NCBI GenBank assembly: GCA_902363555.1
Contig: CABJAM010000007.1
Span: forward strand, 466,256-530,255
Length of the DNA stretch: 64,000 bases
Reading direction: 5' to 3'
From: Lachnospiraceae bacterium
GTDB lineage: Bacteria; Bacillota; Clostridia; Lachnospirales; Lachnospiraceae
In this document: one piece after another, positions 7,932 to 17,000 of the stretch
How positions within the stretch are numbered: the first letter of the stretch is position 1
How the letters are laid out: each line of letters starts with the position of its first letter
Program-made: the position numbers and the translations under genes
Notes under the pieces: model-generated
What the model saw: only the letters and a program-made list of their open reading frames with translations
What the model was told of the DNA's origin: nothing
Databases searched by the model: none

Positions 7932-8492
7932 ATGGCACAAGTACTAAAAGATGAAATAAAAGAAAATATTTTACAGGCTGCATTGCAGGAATTTTACGAT
8001 AACGGCTATAAATCCGCAGCTATGCGTAATATAGCACAAAAGGCAAAGATACCAACAGGCCTTATCTATTCGTATTACAAAAATAAAGAAGCGCTTTTTG
8101 ATGCTGTTCTCCACCCCGTTTTATACGATTGGGAGCGAGTATTGTCTGCTGAAGATGAACAACATATGGGCGATAAAATATATGGGCTTAGTAAAGCTGA
8201 AATGGACTGTTTACTAAATCTATTTGAACATCGACGAGAGTTTATTATTTTAATCGATAAGAGCACTGGAACAAAATACGAACATGAAAAAGAACGATTT
8301 ATTCAAGATATAGAAAATCATCTGAATAAACATCAAAATGATGAAAGTTGGGATTCCGTCTTTGTTCATATTATCGCAAACAATTTTGTAGACGGCTTAA
8401 TGCAACTAATGTATCACTATAACGGAAAGGACTGGGCAATGATGATACTACATAAATTATCTAAAATGTATTTGTCGGGAATTGGTTTATAA
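7932..8492 (+). CDS. TetR/AcrR family transcriptional regulator
   Basis: A 186-residue TetR-family repressor. The N-terminal HTH is typical: ILQAALQEFYDNGYKSAAMRNIAQKAKIPTG is followed by LIYSYYKNKEALF (about residues 12-55). The C-terminal helical ligand domain is divergent. Matching palindromes lie before this gene and before the downstream CDF transporter, so it probably represses itself and the CDF-MATE pair and is released by a metal or toxic compound. The 3' end lies inside its own terminator hairpin, separating it from the next transcript. Confidence 0.92.
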   Translation: MAQVLKDEIKENILQAALQEFYDNGYKSAAMRNIAQKAKIPTGLIYSYYKNKEALFDAVLHPVLYDWERVLSAEDEQHMGDKIYGLSKAEMDCLLNLFEHRREFIILIDKSTGTKYEHEKERFIQDIENHLNKHQNDESWDSVFVHIIANNFVDGLMQLMYHYNGKDWAMMILHKLSKMYLSGIGL

Positions 8493-8509
8493 GACCAATT
8501 CCTTTTTTT
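8478..8509 (+). terminator. Intrinsic terminator overlapping the end of tetR
   Basis: GGAATTGGT / ACCAATTCC, a 9-bp perfect stem with a 7-nt loop followed by seven Ts. The tetR stop codon (8490-8492) is in the loop. Confidence 0.92.
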
Positions 8510-8520
8510 ATCGAACAATA

Positions 8521-8536
8521 TTGAACTATCGTTCAA
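8521..8536 (+). promoter_or_regulatory. Second TetR operator, upstream of the CDF transporter
   Basis: TTGAAC-TATC-GTTCAA has the same half-sites and spacing as the site at 7901-7916. It lies 22 nt upstream of the CDF start codon and just after the tetR terminator. I could not pick a clear -10/-35 pair beside it. Confidence 0.8.
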
Positions 8537-8557
8537 TTATAGAAAGGAGTAAATATT

Positions 8558-9739
8558 ATGATGTCGTTACTTGTTCGTGTATTTATTAAAGATAGTAAAA
8601 ATGTTGCTGCACCAACGGTTAAGCAGGCGTATGCTACCCTATCAAGCTTAGTAGGAATTGCTTTGAATTTACTGCTGTGTATAGCAAAAATCATTATTGG
8701 ATATTTAAGCAATTCCATTGCAATTTCAGCCGATGGATTTAATAATCTGTCTGACGCCGGCACCTCTTTCTTAACATTTGTAGGATTTAAGTTTGCAAGA
8801 TACGGTCGCGGCAAAATACATTCATTTGGACATGGAAGAATTGAGTGGATCATGGGTATTTTCACTTCATTAGCTGTATTCCTTATGGGAATAAAGCTCG
8901 CTGATACCTCATTTGCTGCTATAAGCAAACCAGAATATCCATTATTAAGCATTCCGGTTATTGTTGTGTTAGTATTATCAATCTTTATTAAAGGTTATAT
9001 GTATTCTTACAACAGAAAATTTTCAAAGATTGCAGACTCGGAAACATTAAAGGCAACAGCCACAGATTGTATCAGCGACTCTATTGCCACAATTGCAGTT
9101 TTAATCTCAACTATTTTATCACATACGACAAATTGGAATATTGATGGATACTGCGGTGTGCTGGTTTCTCTATTTATCATGGCAGCTGGAGTTAAAAGTT
9201 TATGGGAAGTGTTCGGACGCATCATGGGAAAATCCACTGATTCCAATGTGATAAATGATATTTTGAATTATATAAAATCATATCCAGTTGTAATAGCTAT
9301 CCATAATCTTATGCTGCATGATTATGGATTTGGATATTTTATAATATCTATGAAAATAGCTGGATACAAAGAGAATAGCGAACAACTTTATATCGCCTCA
9401 AATGAAATATCTGCTTATATATATAATAACTTTCACTGTGATTGTTTTATACAGACTGAGTATCTCATAGATGATGAAGTCCTGGCCAAAGAACTTGTCC
9501 ATCGAGTAACTCTTGCAGCACAGAAATACAGTAATGAAATCCGTATAAATAATTTTAGGCTTATAAACTGTGGTTCTTTTATCAATATCGTTTTTGATAT
9601 GCTTTATCCTGCGGTCCTCCAAAAGAAAGAACAAGAAATTTGTACTGCCATTGAAACGGAAATCAAGCAAAAAAATTCAAAATACCATATAACAATCAAG
9701 GGTATTATCCGTCGAGAGCGTTTCACTTTCAGACGATAA
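8558..9739 (+). CDS. Cation diffusion facilitator transporter, manganese-type site
   Basis: A 393-residue CDF-family metal/proton antiporter with six predicted membrane helices in the first ~210 residues and a long cytoplasmic C-terminal region. The metal-site residues I read are D59 and N63 (SADGFNNLSD) in TM2 and D170 and D174 (TDCISD) in TM5. A DN-DD set resembles manganese-type CDFs such as MntE rather than the zinc HD-HD type; specificity is inference. AAGGAG lies 8 nt upstream of the ATG. It follows a TetR operator and is followed 30 nt later by a MATE gene, forming an efflux operon. Confidence 0.9.
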   Translation: MMSLLVRVFIKDSKNVAAPTVKQAYATLSSLVGIALNLLLCIAKIIIGYLSNSIAISADGFNNLSDAGTSFLTFVGFKFARYGRGKIHSFGHGRIEWIMGIFTSLAVFLMGIKLADTSFAAISKPEYPLLSIPVIVVLVLSIFIKGYMYSYNRKFSKIADSETLKATATDCISDSIATIAVLISTILSHTTNWNIDGYCGVLVSLFIMAAGVKSLWEVFGRIMGKSTDSNVINDILNYIKSYPVVIAIHNLMLHDYGFGYFIISMKIAGYKENSEQLYIASNEISAYIYNNFHCDCFIQTEYLIDDEVLAKELVHRVTLAAQKYSNEIRINNFRLINCGSFINIVFDMLYPAVLQKKEQEICTAIETEIKQKNSKYHITIKGIIRRERFTFRR

Positions 9740-9769
9740 TATAAATAAAAAATTTAGGAGGAGATAAAA

Positions 9770-11113
9770 ATGAACAACAAATCGACACATATTTATTTAT
9801 TAGAGGAAGCCAGTGTAACTTCCGCATTATTAAAGTTAGGGATACCAACCATGATCGGTATGTTAATCTCAGCTCTATATAATGTCATCGATGCATACTT
9901 CGTGGGCGGATTGGGCATAAGTCCGATGGGTGCAGTATCCGTTGTTTTTCCAATCGTACAAATAATTATCGGTTTAGGTATGATGTTTGGAGCAGGCGCT
10001 TCCTCATACATATCACGACTGTTGGGAAAAGGTGATATCGAGCAGGCTAATATAACTGCTTCCACCACTCTGTTTTCCAGTATTCTTGTTGGTGGAATTA
10101 TAATAACTGGTATTTTGATTTTCATTGAACCCTTGCTTACAGCATTAGGTGCTACCGAAACTATTTTACCTTATGCAAAGACCTACGCTCTAATCTATAT
10201 AACTGGCTCTATCATAAATGTATTTACTGTTACAATGAACAATCTACTTACAGCACAAGGTGCTACAAAGTACACAATGTTTGCAATGCTTACAGGAAGT
10301 ATTGCGAATGTTATTTTAGACCCCATAATGATTTATGGTCTGGATTTGGGCATTAAGGGCGCGGCAATAGCCACTGTAATTTCTTTATGTATCAATATGG
10401 GATTTTATATTTGGTACATTTTAAGCGGAAAAGGAATTTTGAAATTCTCATTGAAAAAAGTCAGATTTTATAAAACAATATATAGAGAAATCTTAAAAAT
10501 AGGTATTCCTGTACTCCTATTTCAACTTTTAGCAAGTGCTGCTATGGGTGCAATTAACACATCAGCAAAACCTTATGGGGATTATGCAGTAGCCGCTATG
10601 GGCGCAGTTACGCGAATTATGACAGTCGTTACTTATGTAGTATTTGGATTTTTAAAAGGATTTCAACCATTTGCAGGTTACAATTATGGCGCAAAGAATT
10701 TTGATCGATTGAAAAAATCAATCAAACTCTGTTTCGTCTGGTCTACGATATTTTGTGTAGTTTCTGCAATTATTCTGATATTATTTTCCAAACCGATCGT
10801 ATCTTTATTTGGAACAGATACACAAATGATTGAATTAGCCGGTAAAGCATTGAAATTAAACGCTTTACTCTTTATTACTTTTGGTTTTCAAATGGTCTAC
10901 GCGTCACTCTATCTTGCCATTGGAAAAAGTTTAGTTGGTAGTACACTTAGCTTAAGCAGACAAGGTATTTTCTTTTTTCCACTGGTTTTAATACTTCCGC
11001 GTTTGTTTGGCTTAACTGGTGTAATATGCATCCAACCGTTGGCAGACACTCTGACAACAATTATTACTATTATTTTTGCAGTAAAGTTGAAATTCAGGAA
11101 AGATTATTTATAA
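9770..11113 (+). CDS. MATE family efflux transporter
   Basis: A 447-residue Na+- or H+-coupled multidrug exporter with about 12 membrane helices. The MATE pattern is clear in both halves (LKLGIPTMIGMLISALYNVIDAYF; LKIGIPVLLFQLLASAAMG; FGFLKGFQPFAGYNYGA). GGAGGAG precedes the ATG. It is the last gene of the TetR-controlled unit with the CDF transporter. Its substrate cannot be inferred beyond what the shared TetR site suggests. Confidence 0.92.
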   Translation: MNNKSTHIYLLEEASVTSALLKLGIPTMIGMLISALYNVIDAYFVGGLGISPMGAVSVVFPIVQIIIGLGMMFGAGASSYISRLLGKGDIEQANITASTTLFSSILVGGIIITGILIFIEPLLTALGATETILPYAKTYALIYITGSIINVFTVTMNNLLTAQGATKYTMFAMLTGSIANVILDPIMIYGLDLGIKGAAIATVISLCINMGFYIWYILSGKGILKFSLKKVRFYKTIYREILKIGIPVLLFQLLASAAMGAINTSAKPYGDYAVAAMGAVTRIMTVVTYVVFGFLKGFQPFAGYNYGAKNFDRLKKSIKLCFVWSTIFCVVSAIILILFSKPIVSLFGTDTQMIELAGKALKLNALLFITFGFQMVYASLYLAIGKSLVGSTLSLSRQGIFFFPLVLILPRLFGLTGVICIQPLADTLTTIITIIFAVKLKFRKDYL

Positions 11114-11143
11114 TACAACCCGTAATGCTAAAAAGCAGAAAAA

Positions 11144-11176
11144 GCTGTAAAGCCTTACAGCTAAAGGCTTTACAGC
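11144..11176 (-). terminator. Terminator between MATE and CofE-like genes
   Basis: GCTGTAAAGCC / GGCTTTACAGC, an 11-bp perfect stem with an 11-nt loop. On the minus strand it is followed by TTTTTCTGCTTTTT, so it mainly serves the CofE-like gene; it may also stop the MATE transcript. Confidence 0.85.
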
Positions 11177-11185
11177 GAATTAAAT

Positions 11186-12376
11186 TCAGTTGGCAAAATT
11201 ATCAAAATATCCCTGCACTAGAATAACCGGTGTTCCCTTGTCTCCGGAACCGCTGGTCAGATCACAGAGAGAACCGATCAGGTCCGTCAATCTACGGGGA
11301 GTGGTTCCCTGAGATGCCATATCCCCCACCAGATTATCTTTCTTCTCTTTAATCCTTGAGGAAATTGCCTCTTTCAAGGCTTCTCCCGATAAATCTTTAA
11401 AATCATTGTCAGCCAGATATTTCAGCTTCAATTCATTGGGTGTGCCTTCCAGACCATCTGTATTAGCTACGGATACACAGGGGTCCGCCAATTCCCAAAT
11501 ACGGCCAACGGGGTCTTTGAACGCGCCGTCTCCATATACCATAACTTCAACACATTTGCCGGTCCTGTCCAGAATCTTCTTCTGAATATCAAGCACCAGA
11601 TCCTTACACTCTCTTGGGAATAGCTTTACCGTATCTTCTGTGGACTTATTTGAGCCCAGCAGACCGAACCTTTCATTGCAGCCACTGCCATTTACAGGTG
11701 CAGTCATAATATCGTCCAGACCACAGACACATTCTGCGCCTGCGGCTTTCAGAATCCGCTTAGTGCGGAAACGTGTATGAATATCACATGTCAGCACATT
11801 TTTCGTATACTTTAATATCTCCCTGGGATTGTTTGCAAATATCACTTCTACCTCTGCTCCAGCCTCGCGGATCAAATCACTGTAATACTGCACATAATCC
11901 ACCCCAGTAAATGGATGCTTATTTTCACCAAACAATTCACGGTAACGTTCTAATGTCAGCACATCGCTGTAAGGATTAATTCCCGCATCATCCAGTTTAT
12001 CCAGAGAAACCAATTCATTTCCCACCTCATCACTGGGATAATTAAGCATGAGCACAATCTTCTTGGCGCCCATTGCAATCCCCTTAAGGCAGATTGCAAA
12101 ACGGTTTCTTGAAAGTATCGGTGAAATCACTCCGATGGTTCCCCCTCCAAGTTTCGCTTTAACATCTTCCGCAATCGCAGAAACTGCAGCATAATTTCCC
12201 TGTGCACGTGCTACAATCGATTCTGTTGCTGCAATAACATCACGGTCTCTAAGTGTAAAGCCTTCGCTCTGCGCTGCATCCAGCACACTCTCTACGACGA
12301 TTTCCGCCAGATTGTCACCCTCTCGGATAATCGGACAGCGGATTCCTCTTGATATCGTTCCTACTTTTCGTTCCAT
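11186..12376 (-). CDS. Coenzyme F420-0:L-glutamate ligase-like protein
   Basis: A 396-residue member of the CofE/F420-0 gamma-glutamyl ligase family in its long Firmicutes form. Visible segments are RDRDVIAATESIVARAQGNY, IGVISPILSRNRF, MLNYPSDEVGN and YGDGAFKDPVGRIWELADP, followed by a Ser/Gly-rich stretch near the end (LTSGSGDKGTPVILVQGYF). In methanogens and actinobacteria CofE adds glutamate to F420; Lachnospiraceae are not known to make F420, so the true acceptor (folate-like or other) is unknown. It stands alone on the minus strand and marks the left edge of the A+T-rich island. No adjacent gene hints at a pathway. Confidence 0.8.
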   Translation of the reverse strand: MERKVGTISRGIRCPIIREGDNLAEIVVESVLDAAQSEGFTLRDRDVIAATESIVARAQGNYAAVSAIAEDVKAKLGGGTIGVISPILSRNRFAICLKGIAMGAKKIVLMLNYPSDEVGNELVSLDKLDDAGINPYSDVLTLERYRELFGENKHPFTGVDYVQYYSDLIREAGAEVEVIFANNPREILKYTKNVLTCDIHTRFRTKRILKAAGAECVCGLDDIMTAPVNGSGCNERFGLLGSNKSTEDTVKLFPRECKDLVLDIQKKILDRTGKCVEVMVYGDGAFKDPVGRIWELADPCVSVANTDGLEGTPNELKLKYLADNDFKDLSGEALKEAISSRIKEKKDNLVGDMASQGTTPRRLTDLIGSLCDLTSGSGDKGTPVILVQGYFDNFAN

Positions 12377-12865
12377 AGTTTTTGTTCTCCTGCTTCCTTA
12401 GTATGATTTTCATACGAAACAGGGCTGTTGCGCCCTAATCGCTCATATTTTATTATAATATAAAGTTGTAGATTGTGGAAGACAAAATGTGACATATATT
12501 TAGAAAAATGATAAAAAACAGGTTCCGGTTCCGACGGCGAAGATTGAATAATAGCTGGGGAACCGGAATTTTATAAAACAATTCGGGGTAAGCCTGCCAG
12601 GGGGCTATTCCCGGCGTTTATATGGATTTCTAATCAAATACTGATAGGTATACTATTCGAACTCGGCAAAGAGATTATATACCTCAAGCATATTTGTTTA
12701 AGTTTTATATTTTTTTGCCATTATTTTAACTCAATTACTCAATTTATTCTGCTTTACTGATTTTCTGTTGCCATAATGTTGTCACGAGCATATTATAGCT
12801 AAAATTAGATAATCTGCAAACCACTTTTTATGAAACATACGAATCAAAATCTGTATACATAGAAT
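12377..12865. other. Non-coding A+T-rich stretch with one inverted repeat
   Basis: About 490 nt with no supported gene. It includes the 5' region of the CofE-like gene and a 10-bp inverted repeat, TTCCGGTTCC (12523-12532) / GGAACCGGAA (12559-12568), followed by TTTTAT on the plus strand. The rest is A+T-rich and looks like decayed DNA at the left edge of the accessory island. Confidence 0.5.
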
Positions 12866-13069
12866 TTATTCAAAAAAAATATGTTCAAATTTTTTGTCTA
12901 AAACGATGCAGATAATTAGTGCAAGTTTAGCAGCAGGATTGAATTAACCAGTTTCGATCGAAATAATAGTATTTCTCGAAACACCTACCATTTCAGCCAG
13001 TGCTACCTGTGATAATTTTTTTGTGCGAATTTCTTTTAAATGATTTTTTAATATTAGCTTATCATCCAT
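12866..13069 (-). pseudogene. XRE-family regulator with a premature stop
   Basis: Read on the minus strand from the ATG at 13067-13069, 41 codons encode a Cro/XRE-type HTH (LSQVALAEMVGVSRNTIISIETG). A TAA at 12944-12946 then replaces what should be Gln (CAA) in the usual ETGQFNP motif. The same frame continues as FNPAAKLALIICIVLD to a natural stop at 12866-12868, giving a 67-codon ORF of typical length for this family. A single C-to-T change explains the damage. GAGG precedes the ATG. It follows the decayed DUF6442-like gene by 13 nt, so the two formed an operon. Confidence 0.85.
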
Positions 13070-13082
13070 ATTTTTCCTCGCC

Positions 13083-13416
13083 TTATACAGTTGTGGAAAA
13101 TGAAATCAGATTATAGACGAAGTATCCTGACATAACAGATACCAATATAGTATATAGAATTGCCATCATTAACTCATGATTACGGCAAAGTTTAATATAT
13201 TTCCCCCAGAAAATCGTCATATTTGTGCTAAAAACAAGTGTCCATCCCCCCAATTTATGCCTTTACCAACTAATATCTGTGTTGCGAAAAAATTGTTGCA
13301 AAAATCATCTGAACTAAAACTGCGCTTTTACTGGCTTGTTTTAATACTTCTTGCTCATGTACATCTTTGTTTTTATTTTCCGCTCTATTTTTAGCTAAAA
13401 TTTCTTCCTTGTTCAT
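13083..13416 (-). pseudogene. Small DUF6442-like membrane protein, two frameshifts
   Basis: From the ATG at 13414-13416 (GGAG upstream) the minus strand reads MNKEEILAKNRAENKNKD, the recognisable start of a small membrane protein family often found beside XRE regulators (DUF6442, from memory). The frame then breaks at a 6-base A/T run (13287-13292), continues as ATQILVGKGINWG, breaks again at a 6-base C/G run (13246-13251), and resumes as WTLVFSTNMTIFWGKYIK to a stop at 13083-13085. Both breaks are at homopolymers, typical of slippage mutations. The repaired protein would be about 110 residues with three membrane segments. Confidence 0.8.
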
Positions 13417-14021
13417 AATTGCCCGCTCCAAATAGTTTTGCTAAGTATGCTTTGCATATTTTTATTGCAACAATACCAAGTGTACTTGTCAATATATTTT
13501 ATTGTCATCTATTTTTAAGCACCTAATGATGCGTTACTACTCGTGATTTATAAAGTGAATATTACACAATATTTCAATAGAATTGAGGGCATAAGAAGAG
13601 AATTTACATCCTCATATGTGGATAAAAAATTCTAACTTTTATACTCAAACTGTACTTAAAGTTAAAAAATAAAACCCAAGAATCCATTGTTTATGCTGGT
13701 TCTCGGGTTTTTCTGCTTATTCAAACTGTATGTTGACATCTATATGTGGTATCTGATTGATTCGATGATTGGTATATCTATTGTGATTTTTTCTAAATCT
13801 CCACCTTGTCCACCAGTTTTGATGAGTTTATGTAGATATTTTAAAAACATTTTAATCATTATGAAATGCTACATCCTTATTAGCATATAACATATCTACC
13901 AACATAAAATCCATTTATGAATTCAACTCTGCCTTTTCAAAATATCACTGCCTATTGGGTGGCTTCACTACTTAATCTTATAATTGTAGACACTTCAATA
14001 TTCTAGGCTTCTGCATTCTAA
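13417..14021. other. Intergenic region downstream of the STAND gene
   Basis: About 600 nt. It contains a likely promoter region for the decayed DUF6442-like gene, including the imperfect palindrome CAAGTGTACTTG near 13478, and the terminator at 13662-13710. A 39-codon minus-strand ORF (13740-13859) has only a weak ribosome binding site and no recognisable product. Nothing else is supported. Confidence 0.4.
13662..13710 (-). terminator. Probable terminator downstream of the STAND NTPase gene
   Basis: On the minus strand, AAACCCGAGAACC pairs with GGATTCTTGGGTTT (one G-U pair and one bulge) and is followed by a T-rich run (TTTTATTTTTT). It lies about 310 nt after the STAND gene stop, implying a long 3' untranslated region. 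Confidence 0.7.
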
Positions 14022-17000
14022 TCAATGAATTCTAAATTCATCTAACAGTACAGCAGCCTTCTCATTTCTTATTTCTGTTAATGATATTAGTATGTCCTCA
14101 TACGCATTAATTAGCTTCTCATCCTTTTTTATTTCATCACTATAGTGAATAAATGCTTTTAAGACAATCATATCAACTATCACTTGTGAATCATTTATTT
14201 CTTTTATAAACTGTTCTTTACTTTTTCTAATAGCCTTTGTAAAGCACGAACCGATAGATATCAGGATTTCTGGTAATAGCTCATCAATATTGAGCAAATA
14301 TACTGTATATAGAACATCCATCAAATGATTGAAACCATACTTTTTAATCTGCGTATTCAAAAAGCACTTATCTTTAAAACTATATTCTGCCTTAACCTTG
14401 TTTACATCCCATCTTGTATATCTTCCTTTGCAAAGGAACAGCCCCTTTTCAAGTGCATTTTTCACAAAACCATCTGGAATGTTATTCACATAAGTTTCAA
14501 GGGTTCTTATCTTCTTCTCAATATCAGCTCTTTTCCCTTTCTCCCTAAACCCATCAACATATGCTGATAAAAAGCCACTAAAAATATCTTCATAAAAATC
14601 CACTGTCTCTCTAGTAAATACTGAAAAATCAGTTTCTTTAAAGAGAAGATCATAAACTGCTTCTGGGCTTCGACCTACTATGTTCAATTCACTTTGAAAA
14701 TAAGAAGATACCTTATGCACTTGAAATGTATCTATTATTTCATGAGCACGCATTTCTCTACAAGATTTATGCCATATTTCAATCATACATTGTACAAGCG
14801 TCTTAATAACAATGGCAAATCCCTCATCTTGTGTATCCAACCCACAACTAGCAGCATTGCAGAGAAGGGCAATATCATAATTGCTTATATCAAATTCAGA
14901 AAGATTAACCTCATTTCCATTGTACAGATAATCCTGAATTATCTCATTCTTCTTACTTTCAAATAAATTTTCATTGTTTTCTTGCATCCATCGATCCACG
15001 CCATATAATTTAGGAACCATATTTGGAATGAATTCATACTCAGCATCTTTTCGATTTTCTTTTATATATGCCGCATTGAATTTCTGATGACTCATCTCGT
15101 CTTCAGCAAGCATAATAATCGTATAAAATATCCTTCTTGCATAATTCTTATTTTTTGTCAAAAAGTAATTTAATAATACAGTCAATCGACTGATTAAACC
15201 TGAATTCTCTTCATTAATAACACTCTCTAACATCATTAATAAAATCCGATGCTTAAGATCGTTATTTATATCTTTATTCAATTGTTCCCACAATGCAATT
15301 TCCATATTAACTTCAGTCACATAGGATTGATTTAAAAATAATTTCTCTACACGACTAATCCATTCCGCAACCAGTCTGTTTCTCTGTTCATCCGTAAGAT
15401 CAGAATTTATCAAAGCTGAAGCAATTAATGCAACAAGTATTGATTCAAACTGCATTTCAATACGAAGGTCATTCTTCATCTTTTCACAAAGGTTATCAAT
15501 TACTGAAACAATTTGATTAGCATTAGCTTTATTATCTTTAATATCTCTCATCAGATTATTTATTGCTTCATTCAAGCGTAATATTGGTTCATTTGCAGCC
15601 TCATAGCTTTTTACAATCTTTTGAGCTTCCCCTTTAATCTGCGGTTCAATCATTATTGTTTTTTCATCTATTTCTGTCACAGCAACGTCTCGGAAATCCA
15701 TTTTTTGAATCTGCAAATTTTCGCTTGGAGAAGTTTTTTCATCATATATAGAATATAAATAATCTAAGATTATATTACATTTATTTTTTATTCTTTCATC
15801 CCCATAAAGATATGAATTAGTAAAATATTGTTGCAAATTATAAACACACTTTTCATCTTTCTCATATCGTCTGTTTATTTCTGGTACTCCCATCGATAGC
15901 ATTATCTGTTTTTCCAACAGTTCTTTTGTCGGATTATCAATAAATTCGCCACTACGATCAATATCAAAATAGATTAATTCCATGCTGGATACCAATTCCA
16001 ATGCATATCCCAGCATTTCTTTCTGATAATTCATTCCTATAGCCTCAATAATAGACAGAAGCAATATGTTATTTGCCTTTTCATATATAGTCTTCTTAAC
16101 ATATTCTGCCAAGTTCCTAATATATTCTCTGTCAGAAGAATTTTTCATAGTATTAATTACAGTCTTCTTTATTACAAAAACAATGTCCGTCAAAACTATC
16201 GGAAGATTATGCTCCATGATATCTGCCATCCATAACCATCCATTACCCAAATATGCTCTTTTCCTCTTTTCCTCTGGAAAGTATATTTCTATATTTGTTA
16301 TCTCATCAGGCTTTTTCTCTGCAAATGTCTGTACCGCTTTATTAATAAATGATATTGCCCACTCAAGACCTTTTACAAAGTTGCATCTCATTACATACCA
16401 GATAAATGAGTTATTATATACACCATTGTCATTATTGTCACAGTGGTCTGCATTATCCGATAGGCCATACGCTCTTACATTATTGTAATCATATCCATCA
16501 TACGCAAAATGCTTTCTAGACTCTCTTTGTTCCCATAAGGCTTCTGCTGATTTGCATGCTAATTTCGGTAATTCTATAGCAAATGAAATCGTACACTTTT
16601 TTACAATTGTCTCTAGAATTTCTTCTGCAACGCTATCACTTCTACTAACTCCGGAGCAGTACTCGGCTATCATATTTCCAACGAATTCTTTCAACCATTG
16701 TTTTGATGCTTCTGCCATTTTTATTACTATTAAAAAGAGCCGTACGATTTCTTCATGATATTTATAAAAAGATTTTTCCTCTTTACCCTTTTCAATTAGT
16801 TTATCAATAAATCCTATTATTATTTTGCATGCTTTTTCTTTAATTGCATTAGATTTATAAGAACAATTTGCATAATCATCACATAACTTAACAATTGAAT
16901 TCTTTTTATTCTCTTGATTTATTTTTCCATCAAAAACTATATTAATTAAGTACTCTCGTGCAGCACCCACTGGTGTTACCTGCATCATTAGTGCTGGCGA

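Noticed and set aside
13571..13586. Second copy of the guaA 3' end as attL (CAATAGAATTGA compared with CGATAGAATTTGAA)
   Set aside because: Similarity is only about 10 bases with a gap in A+T-rich DNA, within chance expectation.
13687..13890. 67-residue plus-strand hydrophobic ORF in the region after the STAND gene
   Set aside because: No ribosome binding site, starts inside the terminator hairpin, and no family resemblance.
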